From Rhizophagus irregularis (Eukaryota; Glomeromycota; Glomeromycetes; Glomerales; Glomeraceae), in contig NC_089430.1 of the NCBI RefSeq assembly GCF_026210795.1, forward strand, positions 1-64,000: 64,000 nucleotides of DNA, written 5' to 3'. The position numbers and the translations under genes were made by a program. Of this stretch, positions 35,919 to 46,213 are shown in pieces. The notes under the pieces were generated by a model, which saw nothing but the letters and a program-made list of their open reading frames with translations, was not told the DNA's origin and did not search any database. Each line of letters opens with the position of its first letter. Within the stretch, counting starts at the first letter, position 1.

Positions 35919-36330
35919 AAGTTCACGTGACTTTTATAATTTGATATTATTCGTTGTTGTCATTTTTTGTCTTCTAATCTATATGTATTATTCTAGTATG
36001 CATTATATTATGTATCAATTGCAATTTAGCAATATCATTCAGTTAATAATATTAATATAATTATCGCGTTTCAGTTTGTAGAAAGATCAATCAAGTGATT
36101 CAGTTGTACAAATCACATTCCCACCTTGTTATGGTTGTGTCACCAGGGGCGCTATGTCAACGGAAATTTAGTACGTTGATCGCTTAAAAATCCGCGGCAA
36201 TCCAATTATAACAAGAGGAATTTACATTAGATAATGTATTTGAATTGATACGTATTTTATCATAAATAAATTTACATATTTTATATAATATATATATTAA
36301 TAATATACAATAAAATCATTGCTTTACGCA
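35919..36330. other. 3' flank of the plus-strand gene in the Plavaka-type element
   Basis: AT-rich non-coding sequence. I see nothing beyond the subterminal motif field that begins near 36330. Confidence 0.35.
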
Positions 36331-36684
36331 TTTTTAATATCAATATACGCGTTTTTATACATTGTATACACGTTTTTAAACTATCGTTGTTTTACTGTAT
36401 GTTGTTTTACATTTAAATTGGTGTTGTTTTACGCGTTTTTCAACGTTTTTAGGTGGCGTTGATTGACAAAGGGTTCGTTTCCCTACGTTTTTTGGCGTTG
36501 AGCAACACATGGCGTTTTTCAACACTTTATACGCCTGTTTAAAACTTGCTGATGATTAGTAATGGTTGTAGGAACAGTAGAAGGATTTGGAGTGAATACT
36601 ACACCCGAAAAATTTTGAGCAGCTTTTGTATTTACAAAACAACAAGTTTTTGCTGCTGCGTCCTTATCTTTCTGATTATCGATA

Positions 36685-36856
36685 CAGTCAAACCTTGATA
36701 TAGTGAACCCTTGATATAGTGAATTTTTCAGACAACTATAATAAATTTCCCCTCGCTATAACGAATTAACCAATCAAATCTCTTAAAATCTTCACTATAA
36801 CCTTATAGCGAAGTTGAAGTCTAGACCCTAGGGTTCGTTATAACAAGGGTTGACTG
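36685..36856. mobile_element. 172-bp MITE with TA duplication, inside the MULE gene
   Basis: The ends are CAGTCAAACCTTGATATAG and an imperfect complement ending GGGTTGACTG. TA dinucleotides flank both sides (36683-36684 and 36857-36858). Removing the element plus one TA rejoins the MULE frame as SRWYIDNQ. Internal words 'cgctataacga' repeat in inverted form. Confidence 0.9.
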
Positions 36857-38759
36857 TATACCACCTCGAAGGTATCATTTGGATTTGAAATCCTGCAACT
36901 TGTGAAGTCATCATTATTCGAAAGTAGTGGCGACATATAATGCCGCAGGATATATTAGACATGCACGAACAAAGGTAAGAAATGGAATCAATTATCACCA
37001 CGAAATATATATGCTTTTTATTTTCAGGTCGCATATCGGTAATCTTCCATACTTCTTGAATGTTTTCTTCACCAACTTCAGCAATTATTGACTTCAACAG
37101 AATTTGCTTAGCATCATATGAATCTTCAACACATCCTTCCATTACACCAGCTTCTGGATCCTATATAGCAATAGTATTAGATTTCGTTAACATTTCAATA
37201 TATAAAAAAGACACTAAATACCTCAACGATATTTGGTTCCACTTGACTTGGTACAAAGTAAAGGCATTGTGCCATTTCCATACGCTCAGCAGACAATATT
37301 TGTGGGGTTAGGTATTCAGTCATTATTTTATCGACTTTAGGAAAAAGGTCTTGACTAACCGTTATAATCCCCACGTAAGTTGATAAAATGCGGTACTCAA
37401 AAAACCGATTCCATTGAGCTTCATGTTCAAACCGTGCATCAAGAGCATCTGCGAGACCGCATAATGTACTGTTTGCTGACAACTCACGCTTGATTATATT
37501 ATTGTGACTTTTGACGCGGAAAGTAGTTTGAATTCCTGCGGTGAAAATTTTTGACGTAAATGCACGAGCTCACGCTTGACGACTAGGATAAAGAGCTCTC
37601 ATCAGGTAATCCTTTATACTAGGATATTTTTCTATAAGCTTAGACCACCTTTCATAAAAAAGTTCTTCATACAAACTGTTACGACATGAAAAAAAGCTCC
37701 GAACGAAACTTTCATATTGATCGCTGAGCTTTGATTTAACATTCTTTGGTAGATTTTCGCTGATATGGAAAATGCAATGAATCGGGTGAGTTGTCTCGTA
37801 TATTTGTGTGATCGCTGCGTTCATGGTGGGATCGGCATCTGTGATGAACACTAAAGGTTCTGTCATTGTTGCTTTTTTTGTGCACTCCAAAATCCATTTA
37901 TAAGATTCTACCGATTTGTCAGATACGAGGGCTTGAGCTACAAGTCGTGATTTAGTATTGTTATTAACGACAAGGAAAAGTGATAATGGCATTTGATAAC
38001 GGTTGGTCTTAGCAGTGTTATCGTTTAAAATAACATCATGATACTCTAACCAAAGAGTAATTTGGGACATAGACATCCAAAAAAGCTGAGTAAGTCTTTT
38101 ATCTTGATCAAACTGAAAATCAATGAACCATCTGGGATCGTTTGACTTATGCTCAATTAGTATTTTTAGTAAGCGAAATGCATCATGGATTACATCTGGC
38201 CTAACCTTATATTTTTGTATTACATTAGAGAGATCACAGTCGAGAATAGATATAGTCAGAAATTTTGCCTTCAACAACTTTTGTTGAGTGGTAATCGGTA
38301 AATTTCTATGTTCGGTGAGAAATTGGACTTCTTTAAGGACATCATCAGGAATGCAACGGTATTTTGATGAATAATTTTCAGTATCAGCAGGAAATAACGC
38401 ATAGTTGTGCAAATTATTGAAAGTGGTAAGAGATACGCCTTGAGAGTTTTGAGGGCAATTGAAATTTGCATTCCATGGACATTGCTGGCATTTTGATTTA
38501 TGATCTTGATGACTATTAATATCAACTTGTTTTTGTGGATGATAATGGCCGCCGAATTCACATCTAAAGCTATGATGTTTAATACTCCCATCTTCACGCT
38601 GACCTAATCGTTTCTTTATAATCGTAAATTCATGTCTTTTGCTATAGGCTTTTATGATTCCGTCCACATCTCCCCACGACCTAAAGGTATCGCCTATGGA
38701 AAGATTTGTTATAGTTAAATATTCAAGGTAACACAGGTCGAACAGGTGTCATTGTCGCA

Positions 38760-39780
38760 AAATTTGCCTGGAATTTTTCTGGCAAATTGAGAATTATCCC
38801 GGTAAATTGGGGTAAATTGTGTTACAATTTTGGGATAATGGAGGACTTACAATTTGGCAAATTTTGTCAAAATGGCAGAATTCCTACAGAATTCCTAATT
38901 CAAATGTTGAGAAATTTTTCAGATAAATTATCATTAAATTGTGGGAAATTCTAGGCAAATTTTTAGTAATGTGATGCAAACGAAGTGTAAATTGTGGTGA
39001 ATTTAGTTAAATTTTTAGTAATTTTATGCAAACGTAATGTAAATTGTGGTGAATTTAGTCAAATTTTTAGTAATTTTATGCAAATTGTGGTGAATTTAGT
39101 TAATGTTATGCAAACGTAATGCGAATTGTGGTGAATTTAATCAAATTTTTAGTAATTTTATGCAAACGTAATGCAAATTGTGGTGAATTTAGTCAAATTT
39201 TTAGTAATGTTATGTAAACGAAGTGCAAATTGTGGTGAATTTAGTCAAATTTTTAGTAATTTTATGCAAACGTAATGCAAATTGTGGTGAATTTAGTCAA
39301 ATTTTTAGTAATTTTATGCAAACGTAATGCAAATTGTGGTGAATTTAGTTAATGTTATGTAAACGAAATGCAAATTGTGGTGAATTTTTAGCAATATTAG
39401 GCCAATGTTATGTAAATTGTGATGAATTTTTTGTAATGATACGTAAATTGCAAATTTGAAATAAAAACTTTCCATTGTTGCACAATTTACCAGGAAAATT
39501 CTGGTAAATTGTGCATTTTTTTGTCAAATTTTGGAAAAATGGACCGTTTTACCAAAATTTAACTTTTAAATGCTAGAAAATTTTTAGCAATTTTAGACAA
39601 TTGAGTGACAATTGTTTGACAATTTTTGGACAATTGAGTGTAAATGTAATATTTTTAAGACAATTTCTGACAATTGAGTAATAATTAAGCAACAATTTTG
39701 TGTAATTTTATACAAATTTTATAACAATTTATTGATTCTAATTTTATTAACAATTTATCTAATTATTCAATTATAACGTG
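38760..39780. repeat. Subterminal minisatellite, ~50-bp units
   Basis: Units of 'aaattgtggtgaatttagtcaaatttttagtaattttatgcaaacgtaatgc' type repeat about eight times at 38975-39400. On each side they grade into degenerate 'ggcaaattgtg' and 'gacaatttttggacaattgag' words. Confidence 0.8.
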
Positions 39781-39839
39781 TAATTAAGTACAATAATGTT
39801 AAAGAAAACAAACATCAAAAAAAAACAAAAAGTTTCGAA

Positions 39840-41238
39840 GGTTAATCTTCGAAACTCACCAAGCAAGGAGCCAAAGAACTATTAACTTGTTACAATAACC
39901 TACAAAAAAAGAAAACCATTCAGTTAGAATGTTTCTTAAAGATAAAACAGAAGTTTCGTAACAAAACGTACAAAACTTACCATTTCAGAAGCCATATCCA
40001 ATACCTGAATGTAAAGTAATGGCTTATATTCAACAATGGTTTTACGAGATTCATGTTTCCTAAGTTAGCTTTCCAGATATCCCCGAACTTACAAAAAAGA
40101 GAAGGAACGTTAGTAAACGGTCCTAATAAAAAAAAATTTAAGTTTCATGATATTTGTCATGAAACTCACCATTTAAACTAAAGTTTCGAAGTTATACTTT
40201 GAAACCTACACGTTATCCAAACCCAAGTTCGAATCTGGAGGGGAGGGACCTACAAAAGAGAATAAAAAAATGTTAATAAAACATTTCTTTAAAAAACAAA
40301 CTGAAGTTTCGCAACGTTTTTTTTGTTGCGAAACTTACCAAAGTCAAGTATCCCGCTCGAACTTACAAAAAAAAAATAGAAAAGAAACATTAAAAAATGT
40401 TTCTAATAATAATAAAAAAAAACACGGTAAGTTTTGTTGCGAAACTTACCATTTTCACTTTCCAATGATACCCGAATTGGAGACCTATAAGAAATGAAAA
40501 AGTAAAAGAAACGTTAGAACGTTTTTTAATTAAAAAAAACAAAAAAGATAAGTTTCGTTGATGAAACGAAACTTACATTTTTCCGTTTCAGAATCCTGGA
40601 GCATCGGAACCTACAAAAAAAGTAGAAGAAACGTTAGAGAATGTTTCTTAATTAAAAAGAAAATAAAATATTTTAAGTTTCGTTAACGAAACTTATATGT
40701 TGACGTTTCGGAATCTTGGAGTACCGGAACCTACAAAAAAAAGTAAAAGAAACGTTAGAACGTTTCTTAATTAAAAAAAATATAATATAATAAGTTTTGT
40801 TAAAATGAAACTTACATTTTCCATTTCGGGAATCCTGGAGCACCGGAACCACCGAACCTACAAAAAAAAGTAAAAGAAACGTTATAGAACGTTTCTTAAT
40901 TAAAAAAAAATATAATATAAGTTTCGTTAAAACGAAACTTACATTTCCGTTTTGGCCATTAATGAATATTCATGCTGAAACTTGGCGTTCTTCTGGACCT
41001 ACAAAAAAAAGTAAAAGAAACGTTAGAACGTTTCTTAATTAAAAAAAATAAAAATATAAGAAGTTTCGTTAAACGAAACTTACATTTTGCCGTTTCGGAA
41101 ACCTGGAGTACCGGAACCTACAAAAATAAAGTAAAAGAAACGTTAAAACGTTTCTTAATAAAGAAAAAAAATAAAAAAAAAATAGTTTTGTAAGATAACA
41201 AACTTTACCTGACTTCCAAATGTAACGATAATTGCCAT
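39840..41238 (-). repeat. Array of hairpin-bearing intron-like units separated by short exon-like blocks
   Basis: On the minus strand units start GTAAGTTTCGTT..AACGAAACTT (hairpin over the donor), hold AAGAAACGTT..AACGTTTCTT (second hairpin) and end TTTTTTTGTAG. The blocks between are 41117-41084 (34 nt), 40998-40943 (56), 40857-40816 (42), 40730-40697 (34, donor changed to ATAAGT), 40610-40577 (34), 40484-40450 (35), 40361-40339 (23) and about 40249-40210. Most blocks share GTTCCGG.ACTCCAG.ATTC. A first exon MAIIVTFGSQ (41238-41209) ends at GTAAAG. Block lengths are not multiples of three, and the frame closes in the 56-nt block if all are joined. A protein product is therefore not established. 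Confidence 0.65.
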
Positions 41239-41240
41239 AC

Positions 41241-41540
41241 CAACGGGAAATGGGAAAGGGGAGGGGGAAGGACGAGAGAGAGGGAAGTGGGGAGAGAGAG
41301 GGAAGGAGAAACGAGAGGGAGGGTGACGGGAAAATGGTGAGAAGAAGGGAAGAGCGAAATAAACTAAATTAGTTTTTTTTTAAACTCTAAAAAAAAACTG
41401 CAGCTGCGGCTGCGGCTGCAATAGTTTATTTTTAGTATTTTTAGGTTAGTTAAAAAATGAACTGCGGCTGCGGCTGCGGCTGCAGTTTAACCAAGTTCAT
41501 GTCACGTGATACACGTGACATGTATTTTATATAAATAGGG
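41241..41540 (-). promoter_or_regulatory. Promoter-like region for the minus-strand array
   Basis: A TATA-like TATTTATATAAA lies near 41522-41538. Just inside it, at 41499-41521, is the near-perfect palindrome ATGTCACGTG-ATA-CACGTGACAT with two CACGTG cores. CTGCGG repeats (about 41397-41420 and 41462-41485) and a pyrimidine-rich tract on the minus strand (41245-41360) fill the space to the first ATG at 41238. This is inferred from layout only. Confidence 0.45.
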
Positions 41541-41574
41541 GGCTTTTTCCTGAAACTTTTTTTTTTTTTTTATA

Positions 41575-41800
41575 ATTTTTTTAATTTAATGATAGATGTA
41601 TATATATACATATATATATACATATATATATATCTATCTAATAAACTTTACGAAAAGCCCCTCCTCTGTAAACAGGTAGAGGCCATAAAGTACCTATAGG
41701 GGGAGAGCCATTGCTGCTCCCTCCGCCTGTTTATAGTGACAAAAAGAGGGAGTCTTCAGTAGTAAGGTTTAGTATTAAATTAAACAACATATCACAACAC
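41575..41800. other. (TA)n tract and unclassified segment
   Basis: A TA/CA microsatellite runs at 41597-41636. After it, 41640-41760 is GC-richer, with a small hairpin (CTGTAAACAG) and no coding sense. Confidence 0.4.
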
Positions 41801-43090
41801 ATCGTGTTGTAATTAAGTGTAATGCTACGTTATCCAATGTAATTGTAGTATTTTTTTGTGTTTTTTAGTGCAATTCCACGTTTTTTAGTGCAATTCCGCA
41901 TTTTCTAGCATAATGTTACATTTTCCAGCATAAATAAAAATTATCCTAATAATTTTAATGTAATTAAGTGTAATGCTACGTTATTCAGTGTAATTGTAGT
42001 ATTTTTTTGTGTTTTTTAGTGCAATTCTGCATTTTTTAGTGCAATTCCGCATTTTCTAGCATAATGTTACATTTTCCAGTATAATGTGAAATTTTCTAAA
42101 AAATATAATAATTGTGGTACTTTTTAGTGTAATGCTACATTGTCTAGTGTAATTGTGGTATTTTTTAGTTCAATTCCACATAATCTAGTATAGTGCTACA
42201 TTTTTCAGTATAATTTAATGTAATGTAGATAAGGTTGCTTGCCGAAACCTAGGGGTTTAGGCAAGATGGCGTTTTGCCGAAAAGCGAAATTCTGCTGAAA
42301 CTATATTAAAGTTATATTAAAAAACTGGCGAAACTTTGGAGAAAGGCGAAACTGCCAAAACTTATTATAAATGCCGAAACTGCCGAAACTCTGCCGAAAC
42401 TATAATAAATCTATAGTAAAATTTTGATGAAACTAATCGTAGGATTTTGAAGAGGTTTAGACAAGCAACCTTAAATGTAGAATTTTCCAAAAAATGTGAT
42501 AATTGTGATACTTTTTAGTGTAATTTGGTGAAATGCTACATTTTCCAGTGTAATGCTATATTATTGAGCATTTTCCAAAAAAAAATTGTAACATTTTAAC
42601 ATTCTGACGAAAATGAAACATTTGACCAAAAAAACATAAAATTTGCTGAAAATATGCAACATTTGACAAAAAATATAGAATTTTCATAAAAAATATACCA
42701 TTTGCTAGAAAATTGGAATATTTGACAAAATTTGATTTTAATTGACAATGTTATAACAATTTTATGAAATGTTGTTACAATGATATCACATTGGAAATAA
42801 AATGTGGCATTTTCATAAAAATGCACCATTTGCAAGAAAATTGGAACATTTGACAAAAAAAAGCAAAATTTGATTTTAATGACAATGTTATAACAATGTC
42901 ACGAAATGTTACGAAATGTTACATTTGAGATATAATGTAGCATTTTCCCAAAATTTCATAAAATTTGCTAAATCAAACAATGTTGTAACAATGCTATTCC
43001 AAAAAATTGCTCAGCGTAATGCAGCATTTTCCACAATTTCCCACCATTTTCCAGAAAAATGTGGAATTTGCATTTTTTGAATTTTGGACA
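41800..43090. repeat. Subterminal minisatellite, 'tagtgtaatgctacattttcc' theme
   Basis: Short units built from 'ttttctagtgtaatgctacattttcc' repeat along the segment. Blocks 41815-41945 and 41960-42090 are longer direct copies of each other. The right part shifts to 'aacatttgacaaaaaa' and 'acaatgttataacaatg' words. The hAT MITE at 42230-42473 is inserted in it. Confidence 0.7.
42230..42473 (-). mobile_element. 244-bp hAT-type MITE, copy 2
   Basis: The element starts TAAGGTTGCTTG and ends CAAGCAACCTTA. Perfect 8-bp duplications AATGTAGA flank it (42222-42229 and 42474-42481). It is the reverse orientation of the copy at 25390-25633 and has the same length. Confidence 0.95.
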
Positions 43091-43595
43091 ATGGTGCCTT
43101 TTCGACCTGTATAAAGTGATATTGTTTATTAGTGCTTTTAGCCGATTGTTATATCTTTACATGGAGAAATTAATAATCATACCTTCACTTTCTAGGTTCT
43201 GAGGTACTATATCGCTCGGCTCAACCTGTTCTATATGAGAAAATAAAAAGTATGAATATTGCAAAATAAATTAGGTATATCATAAGAAACACAACATACC
43301 CATATTAGTATCATCCTGGCATACTTTTCCTGATTCCTCTTCTGGGTTTGTATGTTCCAGAATAAGAAATGATATTGTACCTACTCAAAGTACATAAATA
43401 AAGAACTTACATACCTTCATGAGGTGTCATAAACATGATAATGAATTCTTAGATATTTAATTCAGATACGTCCATCTCGATATGATACTTCGTTTTGTAA
43501 AGGGTAAAAAAAAAGAACTTGTAAAAAAAAGACAAAGTAAATAAAGTGAGCGAAGTGTTATACCGTGAGAATAGTGTGAGAATTAATTAAAGACG

Positions 43596-44507
43596 AGTAG
43601 GGCAAACTTGGGGGTTCTGGGACAGCGGCTATCACATAGGTCTAACCATAATTTAGTGTACCCCCAGACCACCTAGCCTTGTTTTCTGATATGTTAACAC
43701 TATACCTGTTTTTCTATCCCCAGATCACCTAACCTTGATTCCCGATATGTTATTACTTGATAGCTAAAAAAGAACCCCCAAGCGTTGTAGATAAGATTAA
43801 CATCATTTATTCCTAGGCATTATTACCACGCATGGATCCATTCCAGGGTATCATAATTTTATGCTATATCAGATTGCCTTTATAAGTGCCAAAGGTATGA
43901 AGGACACGAAGTGTCTGTAATACCGATGGCACGATTCAGCAATCCATTGTGGCATACTATTTTTATGATACTCTAAAATGGATTCATTTGATGATTTAAG
44001 CCATTCATGCTCTAACCAAAAATTTTTAACAGGAAGGTAACTAGACATATTGTAAAGCTTTTCCTGCTATACGAAAAAATCTGGGACAGTGAAGTCTAAC
44101 CAAAAATCTAACCCAGGTCTAACCAAAAATGTATAGCAGGAAGGCAACTAGATATGTTTTAAAGTTTTTCCTCCTATACGAAAAAATCTGGGACAGCGAA
44201 GTCTAACCAAAAATCCAACCCAAGTCTAACCAAAAAATGTATAGCAGGAAGGCAACTAGATATATTGTAAAGCTTTCCCTGCAATACGAAAAAATCTGGG
44301 ACAACAGGTCTAACCAAAAGTCTAACCAAAAATCCGTCTGAGGTCTAACCAAAAAATATACAGCAGGAAGACAACTAGACATATTGTAAAGCTTCCCCTA
44401 CAATACGAAAAAATCTGGGACAATGAAGTCTAACCAAAATTTAACTCTAATCATAAATTGCTCTGATTCTTTGACGAAGCCTATTTTCATACCGATTTTG
44501 ATAGTAA
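43596..44507 (+). repeat. Left terminal inverted repeat
   Basis: It begins AGTAGGGCAAACTTGG and matches the complement of 54463-55373 to its inner end (..TTTTGATAGTAA). It contains four ~120-bp tandem units (about 44027-44440) with 'gtctaaccaaaaa', 'cagcaggaaggcaactaga' and 'tacgaaaaaatctgggaca'. Its inner edge includes the 3' end of the small Cys-rich gene. Confidence 0.93.
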
Positions 44508-44683
44508 CTCCCAATATGAGATTGACATCGACCACTAGATGAACCTGTAGGTTTACCACATACAGCACAAGGAAAGCGTGATTTTGTCTTCCAATGAATG
44601 CGACAACCTTCTGGCCTCACACAAGGACGACCACAAGGCTTTCCTGTGTTATGTAAATATTCACAAGTATATTCTCCAATCAT
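44447..44683 (-). CDS. Small Cys-rich putative zinc-binding protein
   Basis: From the Met at 44683 the product is about 78 residues: MIGEYTCEYLHNTGKPCGRP, then CRIHWKTK and FPCAVCGKPTGSSSGRCQSH. The Cys and His spacing suggests two small zinc sites. The last residues are encoded inside the terminal repeat. An upstream Met (44818) is in frame but would overlap the divergent gene at 44736, so I prefer 44683. Function is unknown; it may be a regulatory or nucleic-acid-binding protein of the element. Confidence 0.55.
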   Translation of the reverse strand: MIGEYTCEYLHNTGKPCGRPCVRPEGCRIHWKTKSRFPCAVCGKPTGSSSGRCQSHIGSYYQNRYENRLRQRIRAIYD

Positions 44684-44735
44684 TTTTATTAAGTATAAAT
44701 AAGTTAAATTAAAAAAAACTTTACATGATATAAAA

Positions 44736-45113
44736 ATGATGTCTACCCAAGCTATACCAGCTAAGCCAACATACCGTGAAATTGAATCAGTTCTAATTGC
44801 TGTAATTAAAGCAGGCATCCTTTACAAGAAACCAAAGGATGGTAAATTCATGTTATGTTACAAACAAAGGATAATCAAATTGCGTCAAGCAGAAGAACCA
44901 GAAAATTTTGTTCTTGAAACAGCACAATCTATTCTACCTAATGAGACAAAGTATCAGCAAATCTTGGAAAATTATAAGACCTGGTATAGCAGAGAGCCAA
45001 AACTTTTGTCTGCTATTAATAAGCTATACAGGTTATACTACGAATTGGCAAAAGACTACTTCCTTACAGACTCCCAAGCAGATGATGAGGTAGAAGACTA
45101 TCTTAATTCATAA
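44736..45113 (+). CDS. Hypothetical protein, 125 aa, element gene
   Basis: An intact frame starts MMSTQAIPAKPTYREIESVL and ends in an acidic EVEDYLNS. It is predicted mostly helical, with Lys/Tyr-rich segments and no recognised domain. It is divergent from the Cys-rich gene, with only about 50 bp between start codons, so the two probably share a promoter. Confidence 0.5.
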   Translation: MMSTQAIPAKPTYREIESVLIAVIKAGILYKKPKDGKFMLCYKQRIIKLRQAEEPENFVLETAQSILPNETKYQQILENYKTWYSREPKLLSAINKLYRLYYELAKDYFLTDSQADDEVEDYLNS

Positions 45114-45120
45114 GTACCCA

Positions 45121-46213
45121 TTATGGTGGAAGTTCTGTATCATCTGGTATAACCAAAAGTTCTTCCCTCACAAAGGATCTCTCTGATTCTTTACCATCAT
45201 CATCAATAAGCCAGTACAAAATTGGTTGATTTTTCTGTGTTAAAGACATATGGATATGATAAATCTTAGGTGACCAATTCATATCTCCTGCTCGACGTCT
45301 TCCACCTTCCAGATCATTTGGTTCAAGTAAGTACCTTACACTTATATCAGGTGGTAGTTTCTCTTCTTCATACCCAACAGGTCCATCACGAGGATAAGAA
45401 GATCTGGAAGACACTCGTGATTTTTTTATAGCTACAGCAGGAGATATACCAAGTTGTTGGGTCACTGAGTTATTTATACTTTCTACAGCAATAGGTAAGT
45501 TTTTTACCCAGACTCAAGATCTCGTTTTACCTAAAGTTAGTAAGTCAGATGCATTTTGAGAGAGAAATAGTTTCTCAACCAAGGTACGGTTATATCGCTC
45601 CACAATGCCAACAGTACGCTTAGACTTGGCCTTCTGAATCTTTACACCATGGGAAGTCATCAACTTTTCACACTCACCTTTAAACTCTGAACCCCTATCT
45701 GTAATTAATAATTTTGGCCAAGTGAGCGGACATGTTGTATCATCATATACCTTTTCAAAAGCCCAAGCAATAGTATGAGAAGTTAGGATTCTCTGTCGAT
45801 CTTTAACACTGGTTGAACCTATAGGGACACTTTCTTTATACCTCGATGCTATATCAACTATATTGAGACAGAAAAGATAAGTCACATGTCCAACCTTGTC
45901 ATATGGCATATACAAAATGTCAGCTTGATGAACTTCATTGGGAAACTTGTATAGAACTAAAACTTACACGAGAGATAAATCGGGGACGAGGTTTGTGAAC
46001 TTGATGTACTGCCTGTCTTTCAAGCCAATCCTGCACTTCATCTAAGGTGAAATCATATCCAGCATTTTGTGATGTCTCATACAATTTTTTGGCAGTTCTC
46101 TGATATCCAGATGGTTGATAAAATATTCTGCATAAAGTCGAAGTCACCTCTACATTTCGTGCTTCATCAGAATCTATTTTAATAATAGGTATCAATGGGA
46201 GTTGAACAGGCAT
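45121..46213 (-). pseudogene. Maverick-type integrase, broken
   Basis: The start at 46213 (MPVQLPLIPIIKID) leads to an N-terminal region with SGYQRTAKKLYE and QDWLERQAVHQVHKPRPRF. The frame shifts by one near 45940. The catalytic core follows with Asp in NEVHQADILYMP, Asp in LLITDRGSEFKGE and Glu in GIVERYNRTLVEKL. An in-frame TGA (45514-45516) separates the core from the C-terminal SH3-like part (SVRYLLEPNDLEGGRRRAGD, then SFVREELLVIP). The rve-type integrase would join the element ends to target DNA. The core wording matches Maverick/Polinton integrases rather than Ty3 ones. The two breaks make this copy non-functional unless recoded. Confidence 0.85.

Larger units (their letters stand above)
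27986..36556. mobile_element. 8.57-kb Plavaka-type element inserted in the MULE gene
   Basis: Terminal inverted repeats ATCATCAGCAAGTTT (27986-28000) and its complement (36542-36556) are perfect over 15 bp. Similarity continues inward (both ends have 'aagtgttga'). Subterminal regions (28010-28200 and 36330-36545) are dense in short TCAACGC/GTTGA words, as in CACTA-like elements. The element holds a Plavaka transposase (-) and a second gene (+). MULE coding flanks both sides. I could not find a clear target-site duplication, so the ends may be off by a few bases. Confidence 0.7.
38733..43110. mobile_element. 4.4-kb element in a MULE intron
   Basis: The ends match as imperfect inverted repeats: ACAGGTCGAACAGGTGTCAT at 38733 against the complement of 43110 leftwards (ACAGGTCGAAAAGGCACCAT). 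Without it the intron between MULE exons at 43183 and 38693 would be about 111 nt, the usual size here. Inside are two long minisatellite flanks and a minus-strand hairpin-intron array with its own promoter-like region. No transposase is seen and no clean target duplication was found, so it would be a non-autonomous element. Confidence 0.6.
27614..43436 (-). pseudogene. MULE (Mutator-like) transposase gene split by nested insertions
   Basis: Minus-strand exons: 43436-43415, 43341-43300, 43230-43183 (phase 1 kept), then from 38693 (DTFRSWGDVDGIIKAYSKRH). The zinc-binding N-terminal part is followed by the MULE core (PRWFIDFQFD, VILNDNTAKTNRYQMPLSLF, VFITDADPTMNAAI, HPIHCIFHI). An in-frame TGA at 37570, where the family has Trp, breaks it. 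Coding goes on to about 37214, and after an intron (to about 37160) comes the SWIM finger CSCMSNISCGIICRHYF. It is then cut by a 172-bp MITE (36685-36856) and an 8.57-kb element (27986-36556). The C-terminus (YGEVWGLARQAAQLSVE, then CKTCGQAGHNSARC, a CCHC knuckle) ends at 27614. The 4.4-kb element 38733-43110 lies in the third intron. Confidence 0.85.

Noticed and set aside
45915-45965. A 22-nt GTAAGT..AAG intron explaining the integrase frame change
   Set aside because: It is far shorter than the ~70-110-nt introns seen elsewhere, and the same gene has an in-frame stop, so a plain frameshift is simpler.
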